From Bacillota bacterium (GTDB lineage: Bacteria; Bacillota; Clostridia; Lachnospirales; Lachnospiraceae), in the NCBI GenBank assembly GCA_023423335.1, contig JAFAFU010000021.1:1-64000 (forward strand): a stretch of 64,000 nucleotides of DNA, in the 5' to 3' direction. Positions 58,907 through 64,000 of this stretch are shown here, one piece after another. A program made the translations under genes and the position numbers. A model generated the notes under the pieces. The model ran no database searches. It saw only the letters and a program-made list of their open reading frames with translations, and had not been told where the DNA came from. The stretch's first letter is position 1; the number at the start of each line of letters is the position of its first letter.

Positions 58907-59824
58907 ATGTCCATGCCAACATTTCCAGGTATAAGTCCTGAAATCACACGAGAAAAAGCATTGAATATGATATTGGCCTCAATTGCCATGGAAGAACTTG
59001 CCCTCAGCCATATTATTAATGCCGAGGGTGAAAAGATTCAATATGTCCTGAAGGATTTATCCGAGGATATAAAATGCGGAGCCTCTCTTGAGGATGTATT
59101 GGCCGTGAATAAAAGTGTGGAGTCTTTGCTGGAGGTATTAATGCAGAGTCAGATTTTCTTAAAAAGCAAGATGGATAAGGTTCTGGATATTATGTCCTCC
59201 GGAATAGGCCCCACCGGACCTGCCGGTCCTACCGGTGCTATGGGTCCGAAGGGACCAAAGGGAGCTACCGGCGCTATCGGACCTGCCGGTCCTACCGGAC
59301 CGAAAGGAGCTACCGGCGCTATCGGACCTATCGGGCCTGCCGGACCGAAAGGAGCTACCGGAGCCACCGGGCCCGCCGGTCCTCCCGGAAAATGTCCGAG
59401 ATGTCTTGCCGCTTTTTCAGAGGCTAAGTCGGATTATTTATGGGATTGTTCCAGCCCATTTCCCTGGAAGGCGGATTTTATTACGGGCAGCTGCATCCGG
59501 TACAATCCTTCCGACTGCGGAGCAATCTTGCTGGCACCGGATAAATATTACAGCATATCCTTTTCCATCAATCTGCTGGCTGTTCGAAATTCAAGGCAAA
59601 ATCTTACCATCAGCCTGACTGCCGGCTCTTGCGGAAAGCAAACAGATTTATTCACTTATTATAACCCGGATAATCTATATTGCTCTTCCCTTTTTACTGT
59701 ATCCTCCGGTAATATTCTGTTCTCAACCCACGGATATAAGGAAGAGGTATCCTTATCCCTATATTTACTTGCCCCTAATTCTTTCCGGGCAGGGCAGTCC
59801 CATCTGTCTGTTATCAGCCAATAA
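58907..59824 (+). CDS. Collagen-like spore-surface protein 3
   Basis: ATG 58907 behind GAAGGGAG gives 305 residues. The N-terminal domain (TFPGISPEITREKALNMILAS, IAMEELALSHIINAEGEKIQ) is shared with the two other collagen proteins. The collagen part is short, about 60 residues, and uses GPKGATGAIGPAG-type repeats with Lys, unlike the others. The C-terminal domain is Cys-rich (CPRCL, WDCSSPF, GSCIRYNPSDCG, GSCGKQ) and not of BclA type, so it may cross-link into the spore surface. Confidence 0.83.
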   Translation: MSMPTFPGISPEITREKALNMILASIAMEELALSHIINAEGEKIQYVLKDLSEDIKCGASLEDVLAVNKSVESLLEVLMQSQIFLKSKMDKVLDIMSSGIGPTGPAGPTGAMGPKGPKGATGAIGPAGPTGPKGATGAIGPIGPAGPKGATGATGPAGPPGKCPRCLAAFSEAKSDYLWDCSSPFPWKADFITGSCIRYNPSDCGAILLAPDKYYSISFSINLLAVRNSRQNLTISLTAGSCGKQTDLFTYYNPDNLYCSSLFTVSSGNILFSTHGYKEEVSLSLYLLAPNSFRAGQSHLSVISQ

Positions 59825-59839
59825 AAAGCCCTATTCCCA

Positions 59840-59877
59840 GTGCGTAGTATAGTCTCGGCAAAACCGGGACTAGTACG
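59840..59877 (+). terminator. Hairpin after collagen gene 3
   Basis: AGTCTCGG pairs with CCGGGACT around CAAAA, and CGTA with TACG further out. No T-run follows on the plus strand, so it is a likely but weak terminator. Confidence 0.4.
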
Positions 59878-59991
59878 TCTGTTGCACAATCATCGGTTCC
59901 TACATATCATATATAATAACCTATATCTGACCAATTAAGGGAGAAATAAGAGTGGAAAGATCAGCAAATTTTTCACTCGGCAGGTTTGTGT

Positions 59992-60038
59992 CTGCGCTGC
60001 AATCACAAACTTGTAACACGCAAAAATCAGCGCAGAAA
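59992..60038. other. Nine-base inverted repeat ahead of the radical SAM gene
   Basis: TCTGCGCTG and CAGCGCAGA are perfect complements separated by about 28 bases, just before the ribosome binding site of the radical SAM gene. It could form a hairpin in the leader of that transcript. Confidence 0.35.
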
Positions 60039-60049
60039 TGAGGTCAAAA

Positions 60050-61399
60050 ATGAAATTTTGGCATAAGCTATGCAGACTGGCTTTTGGAGCAACGATTATG
60101 AGAATCGTTAAAAATAAAAAAACCCGACAAAAGAATCTGTTACATTTGTTAAACATAGCGAAGAAATTTATGGGAAATACTTATAGTGAAGCATTTTATG
60201 AGAATGCGGGAAAGCTGATCTGTGAGAAGGACAGCAAATGGATGATGTTTACCGATAAGCTTTTAGACGAGACTCACCCAAGGGTTATCCGGAAGCATGT
60301 GCTGAATGTCGGTTACGAAGCCATCTTTCATGGTATCCATAGAGTGGCAAAGATGAGTAAATTGCATGATTGCACTGTCCCCTGGGCAATTCTGATGGAT
60401 CCGACCAGTGCCTGCAATCTAAAATGCGAGGGCTGCTGGGCTGCACAATACGGGCATAAGGTAAGCCTGAGCTATGACGATTTGGACCGTATCGTGAGTC
60501 AGGGTAAAGAGCTTGGATGTTATTTCTACTTATATACCGGAGGAGAACCCCTGGTCAGAAAGGCCGACCTGATCCGCCTCTGTGATGTCCATAAGGATTG
60601 TATCTTTCATGCGTTTACCAACGGAACCTTAATCAACGATGCCTTCTGTAAGGAAATGGTACGTGTGGGAAATCTGTCCCTATCCATCAGCCTGGAAGGC
60701 TTTTCTGAAACCAATGATGCAAGGCGCGGGGCCGGTACCTTTGATAAAGTAATGGCTTCCATGGATCTTTTAAAGAAGCACCGGCTGTTCTTCGGCGCCA
60801 GTGTGTGCTACACCAGCAAGAATATTGACAGCGTCACCTCGGATGAATTCTTTGATATGATGATTGAAAAAGGCTGCAGGTTCGCATGGTATTTCCACTA
60901 CATGCCAATCGGAAGCGAGGCAAGGCCCGAGCTTCTCCCCACGAAGGAGCAGCGGGAGCATATGTATCACCGTATCCGGGAAATTAGGGATCTTAAGGGC
61001 GGCAAATCCATCTTTGCGATCGATTTTCAAAATGACGGGGAATTCGTCGGAGGCTGCATCGCCGGCGGCCGTGTTTACCTGCACATTAATGCCAACGGGG
61101 ATGTCGAGCCCTGCGTCTTCATCCATTATTCCAGCGCCAATATTAAGGAGGTCTCTCTGCTGGATGCCCTGAAGCAGCCGCTGTTCCGGGCTTATCGCAG
61201 GAATCAGCCTTTTAACAAAAATCACCTGCGGCCCTGCCCGATGCTCGAGAATCCGGAGCTGCTGCAAAGTATGGTCAAAGCCTCAGGAGCTGCATCGACC
61301 GATCTTCAGTCACCGGAGCCGGTAGAGTCCCTATGCGGCAAATGCAGTGAATACGCGGCTGTCTGGAAAGAGAAAGCGGAAGAGCTTTGGACAAAGTAA
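60050..61399 (+). CDS. Radical SAM protein with SPASM-like C-terminus, 2
   Basis: The second ATG (60050) has GAGG seven bases upstream, so it is preferred to the one at 60038 (449 residues). The cluster motif is CNLKCEGC (Cys122, Cys126, Cys129), preceded by PWAILMDPTSA. YLYTGGEPLVRK is the SAM-binding segment. The C-terminal part is Cys-rich (GGCIAGGRVYLHINANGDVEP, CVF, CPMLE, CGKCSEY), suggesting auxiliary clusters. The first 100 residues are an N-terminal helical domain. The substrate is unknown. It is distantly paralogous to the protein at 403-1542. Confidence 0.87.
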   Translation: MKFWHKLCRLAFGATIMRIVKNKKTRQKNLLHLLNIAKKFMGNTYSEAFYENAGKLICEKDSKWMMFTDKLLDETHPRVIRKHVLNVGYEAIFHGIHRVAKMSKLHDCTVPWAILMDPTSACNLKCEGCWAAQYGHKVSLSYDDLDRIVSQGKELGCYFYLYTGGEPLVRKADLIRLCDVHKDCIFHAFTNGTLINDAFCKEMVRVGNLSLSISLEGFSETNDARRGAGTFDKVMASMDLLKKHRLFFGASVCYTSKNIDSVTSDEFFDMMIEKGCRFAWYFHYMPIGSEARPELLPTKEQREHMYHRIREIRDLKGGKSIFAIDFQNDGEFVGGCIAGGRVYLHINANGDVEPCVFIHYSSANIKEVSLLDALKQPLFRAYRRNQPFNKNHLRPCPMLENPELLQSMVKASGAASTDLQSPEPVESLCGKCSEYAAVWKEKAEELWTK

Positions 61400-61474
61400 G
61401 AGGCATATAGAATGCGTCTTCTGCCGCAGATAATCTTTAAATACAGGCTCCGGCAGATAAGACAGTTAATTTTC

Positions 61475-61522
61475 ATATGGCAAAAGGAGGGATGCCCACC
61501 CGCTCCCTCCTTTTTGCCATAT
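61475..61522. terminator. Bidirectional terminator
   Basis: ATATGGCAAAAGGAGGGA and TCCCTCCTTTTTGCCATAT pair almost perfectly. It separates the converging radical SAM and HD-GYP genes. Confidence 0.75.
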
Positions 61523-61575
61523 ATAAATATAAACAGATGATGGGGTATCTGATAAAAGACCGCAAGCCGTCGGCA

Positions 61576-62382
61576 CTATTCCAGCATTTCTTCCAACAGC
61601 GTAATTAGTTCCTGGGAGTATTTTTTCCCTTCATTTCTTAATATTTTTATTGCAATATCCATATCCCGTGATTGCTTATAAGGCCGGCCGGATGTAATTG
61701 CATCAATCGCATCGGCAATCATTACAATTCTGGCGTCACGGCATATTTCATTTCTCTTTAGTCTGTTTGGATATCCGCTTCCGTCGAGCCGTTCATGATG
61801 CTGTAAAACAATATCCGTACATTCCTTTGAAAGATTAAATGGTATAAGGGAACTCATACCCAGTTCACAATGCTGCCGCATATAAACCATTTCTTTTTCA
61901 GTTAAAGGTCCCGGTTTTTGTATAATGGATTTTGGAATCAACAGTTTACCTACATCATGCAGAAAAGCTCCCAATCCTATATTCATAAGTGCTTCGTCAC
62001 GGTATCCCAGCTCCACCGCCATCATCAGCGAAATCATAGCGACATCAATCGAATGTGTATATAGCCAATCCACATAGTTACCCAATGCATTGACGTAGAT
62101 CCACCATGGCTTAGTTTTAGACTCAAATATGATAGTGCTTAATACCTTATTCGATTGCTCCAGAACCAGATCGTTACGGATATTTACTCTTTCTTTAAAT
62201 GCCTGGACAGTCGAAGTAAGAATAACGCTTTGTTTGTCATCAAAATTGATTAGCTCTTCTGGACTATAGTTTCCAAGACTTTTCAGCTTAGCAATAATTG
62301 CATCCGTCATTTTTTGGCCTTTACTTAGCAGCAATCTCCCGTTTCTATCGTAAATATCTTTCTTCGCAAAATACTTGGGCAC
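61576..62382 (-). CDS. HD-GYP domain c-di-GMP phosphodiesterase-like protein
   Basis: A 268-residue protein from a GTG at 62382 with AAAGGAA upstream. The HD-GYP domain covers residues 90-260: YTHSIDVAM, HDVGKLLIPKSI, HHERLDGSGYP and MIADAIDAITSGRPYK. The GYP motif is intact. It should hydrolyse cyclic di-GMP to pGpG or GMP. A PilZ receptor for the same messenger is encoded at 35716-36348. No input domain is recognised in the first 90 residues. Confidence 0.88.
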   Translation of the reverse strand: MPKYFAKKDIYDRNGRLLLSKGQKMTDAIIAKLKSLGNYSPEELINFDDKQSVILTSTVQAFKERVNIRNDLVLEQSNKVLSTIIFESKTKPWWIYVNALGNYVDWLYTHSIDVAMISLMMAVELGYRDEALMNIGLGAFLHDVGKLLIPKSIIQKPGPLTEKEMVYMRQHCELGMSSLIPFNLSKECTDIVLQHHERLDGSGYPNRLKRNEICRDARIVMIADAIDAITSGRPYKQSRDMDIAIKILRNEGKKYSQELITLLEEMLE

Positions 62383-62608
62383 TTTTACTAATTCCTTTCT
62401 TTCGGCGTTGCTAATGCATTTTATCCTATACTGCTTTGATAATACATCATTTTTAAAATTATGTTACATTTAATAAATTATAAGTTCCTACAATACAAGC
62501 GGTTCGAGCCGAATTTTTTTGAATTTTTTATATATTCATCTGTATACAACTCTATCTTTTTTAGATAATATAATATGTAAAAGATACATTAGAAGGAGAA
62601 TGATAATT

Positions 62609-63169
62609 ATGACTGTAGAACCGATAAGGGAAAAAGCCAAGATAAAGCAACTCTATCAATATCTGAACGGAAATGACCCTAAGTATGCGTTGATCTTTAA
62701 ATTCGGTATTAATACCGGCTTGAGAATCAGTGATATTATATCGATTAAGGTGCAGGATATTTTTAATGAAAAACTGCAATTTAAAGAATATCTTATTGTT
62801 AATGAAAAGAAAACATCAAAGGAAAAGAAAATCAAATTAAATGAAACCTTGCGAAAATGCCTTTATAGCTATGTGAAAGCACAAAATCTTGCTTTAACGG
62901 ACTATCTTTTTCAAAGTCAGAAAGGCGGTTATTTAGGAAGAATCCAGATTTACAGGGTGCTGAAGGAAGCCGCAACGGTAATAGGCATTGAAAACTTTGG
63001 TACTCACAGTTTAAGAAAAACATGGGGTTATTGGACTTATAAAATATCGAAATACAACATAGGGCTCATTATGGATACCTTTAATCATAGCTCGGCTAAC
63101 ATTACACTACGCTATATCGGTATCAATCAAGATCAAAAGGATGAATTGTATTCTATTGTTCAACTATAA
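62609..63169 (+). CDS. Small tyrosine recombinase (catalytic domain only)
   Basis: AGAAGGAG before ATG 62609 gives 186 residues. Only the catalytic domain is present: Arg in NTGLRISDI, Lys in KKTSKEKKI, HSLRK (H-x-x-R), then His in NHSSANITLRY and the nucleophile Tyr in RYIGI. No core-binding N-domain is seen, so the length matches FimB-like or single-domain integrases. No invertible repeats were found nearby. The gene is more AT-rich than its neighbours, which suggests recent acquisition. Confidence 0.87.
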   Translation: MTVEPIREKAKIKQLYQYLNGNDPKYALIFKFGINTGLRISDIISIKVQDIFNEKLQFKEYLIVNEKKTSKEKKIKLNETLRKCLYSYVKAQNLALTDYLFQSQKGGYLGRIQIYRVLKEAATVIGIENFGTHSLRKTWGYWTYKISKYNIGLIMDTFNHSSANITLRYIGINQDQKDELYSIVQL

Positions 63170-63280
63170 AAAGTTGTTTTTCACGTGAATTTATTAAATT
63201 CTTCCTAATAACATAATAACCGACATTATAACTGATGTGTTGACATTCCGATATGGATAGTATAAAATGATACTAAATAA

Positions 63281-63314
63281 AAAATGAAACAAAATTTTAA
63301 CAATGTTTCATTTT
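63281..63314 (+). terminator. Terminator after the tyrosine recombinase
   Basis: AAAATGAAACA pairs with TGTTTCATTTT, and the plus strand continues AT-rich. It is a probable terminator. Confidence 0.5.
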
Positions 63315-63397
63315 ATGGTTTAATTTTCCATGAACAGCATTAAATTCTGTGCAGGAGAAATTGTTTTAAGCGAAATTATTCCTTCATAAATACAAAG

Positions 63398-63430
63398 CAG
63401 CCTATCAATCATTTAAGGATTGATAGGCTG
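63398..63430. terminator. Bidirectional terminator after the XRE gene
   Basis: CAGCCTATCAATC and GATTGATAGGCTG are perfect complements around ATTTAAG. It lies after the XRE gene on the minus strand and also fits plus-strand transcripts. Confidence 0.65.
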
Positions 63431-63455
63431 TTAATTTTAATAATTAAATTGTTGC

Positions 63456-63683
63456 TTAGGAATCCCCCTTTACTTCATAGTCGAATACCTCATCAATCCT
63501 GACACCGAAGGCGTCGGCAATACGGAAAGCAAGCTCTAGGGACGGTGAATACTTACCGGCCTCCACAGCAATTATGGTTTGCCTGGAGGCTCCGGTTTTC
63601 TCGGCAAGCTGCTGCTGTGTCATCTCATTGGCAAAGAAACGAAGCTTTCGGATGTTGTTTGTAATCATGATTTTCTTAGCCAT
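63456..63683 (-). CDS. XRE-family HTH regulator
   Basis: A 75-residue protein that is a single Cro/CI-type helix-turn-helix (RKLRFFANEMTQQQLAEKTGA, then SRQTIIAVEAGKYSPSLELA and FRIADAFGVRIDEVFDYE). Its length and C-terminal EVFDYE are typical of the Firmicute regulators paired with a small membrane protein. The ATG at 63683 overlaps the stop of the membrane-protein gene by eight bases. Confidence 0.88.
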   Translation of the reverse strand: MAKKIMITNNIRKLRFFANEMTQQQLAEKTGASRQTIIAVEAGKYSPSLELAFRIADAFGVRIDEVFDYEVKGDS

Positions 63684-64000
63684 GCTTAATTCCCCTTCTG
63701 TAAAAATATAGCTGAATAAATCCCTCAGCCAGTGACCCTGTACAGAATGACACGAATAAAATGTTGAGCATCACTACGGGGGAATATCCTAAGACAATAG
63801 ACACCAACGCCGCAACAAATCCCATACCGGCAATGACAAAGCTGAATTTCATGGCTTTAAGACTGATCAGCTTATCCATCTCGTCCTCCACCATCTCCGC
63901 ACCAATCACCTCTTCTACCCTTTTATCCCCATCTTTCCCATTCTGTCCGCTTTCTTTCACAGCAACCGCTGCGGCAATCAAAACATGAAAAAGAATTTGG
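63676..64000 (-). CDS. Membrane protein paired with the XRE regulator, 5' end beyond window
   Basis: The frame is open to the right edge of the window (FHVLIAAAVAVKESGQNGKDG at its visible start), so the listed TTG at 63981 is only an internal candidate. It has at least two hydrophobic helices (FSFVIAGMGFVAALVSIVLG; VVMLNILFVSFCTGSLAEGF) and ends in YFYRRGIKHG. It is a small membrane protein of unknown function that is co-transcribed with and overlaps the XRE gene, so the pair probably acts together. Confidence 0.7.
   Translation of the reverse strand, partial: QILFHVLIAAAVAVKESGQNGKDGDKRVEEVIGAEMVEDEMDKLISLKAMKFSFVIAGMGFVAALVSIVLGYSPVVMLNILFVSFCTGSLAEGFIQLYFYRRGIKHG

Noticed and set aside
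62508..62517. GGTTCGAGCC resembling a tRNA T-arm
   Set aside because: The flanking bases do not complete a T stem, and no acceptor, D-arm or anticodon stem could be built upstream.

Overview
The window reads as chromosome of a spore-forming, anaerobic Firmicute of the Clostridia, most likely a Lachnospiraceae relative. The evidence is strong AGGAGG ribosome binding sites with frequent TTG and GTG starts, two Csp-like subtilisin proteases, BclA-like collagen proteins, a T-box leader, rubrerythrin, a tryptophanase operon and a PTS/GntR regulon. Species cannot be fixed from the sequence alone. No rRNA, tRNA or CRISPR array was found.

Layout. 1-8.1 kb: a secreted Ig-like protein cut by the window edge, a radical SAM protein, a glycerol-1-phosphate dehydrogenase, a small P-loop kinase, a GH3 beta-glucosidase, a NimA-like flavoprotein, and a tocopherol-cyclase-like gene coupled to a DUF2892 gene. 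8.4-10.1 kb: ABC exporter. 10.2-19.1 kb: one minus-strand operon with a Ca-loop/C39-like peptidase protein, an unknown gene, three different dynamin-like GTPases, a zinc ribbon and two more unknown genes, next to a LytTR regulator. 20-22.3 kb: FRG remnant, YgjP-like metallopeptidase, NYN-LOTUS protein. 22.5-30.7 kb: oxidoreductase, tandem S8 proteases, membrane protein, HAD hydrolase, flavodoxin, SIMPL protein and esterase. 30.8-35.3 kb: tryptophan catabolism (NSS transporter with MetS-like subunit, TnaA, RidA, YheO/DauR-type regulator). 35.4-39.2 kb: GNAT, PilZ, solitary SLATT, DUF2087 and Dus proteins. 39.2-48.8 kb: T-box-controlled aminotransferase, EI, HPr and GntR, then a mannose-family PTS with MurQ, a PIG-L deacetylase and a double GNAT. 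49.0-49.5 kb: rubrerythrin. 49.8-59.8 kb: collagen-like spore-surface locus with two glycosyltransferases. 60-64 kb: second radical SAM protein, HD-GYP protein, small tyrosine recombinase, XRE regulator and membrane protein.

The main discovery is in 49.8-56.5 kb. A collagen-like gene is split into an N-terminal part (55823-56496) and a C-terminal part (50890-51319) by a 4,512-bp element. The element carries a large serine recombinase, a DUF6870-type protein, an O6-methylguanine methyltransferase and an Ada-AlkA fusion. Both junctions share the 9-base core GGTCCGGTG, and 12-base inverted arms (ATTTATGCTCAA) lie just inside them. Joining the ends across the core restores an uninterrupted 364-residue frame that closely matches the intact 368-residue neighbour. 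This is the architecture of skin-like intervening elements excised during sporulation.

The second candidate system is the dynamin-like operon. Three tandem, divergent GTPases with hydrophobic C-terminal segments are co-transcribed with a calcium-loop/cysteine-peptidase protein and several unknown small proteins, beside remnants and relatives of conflict-system genes.
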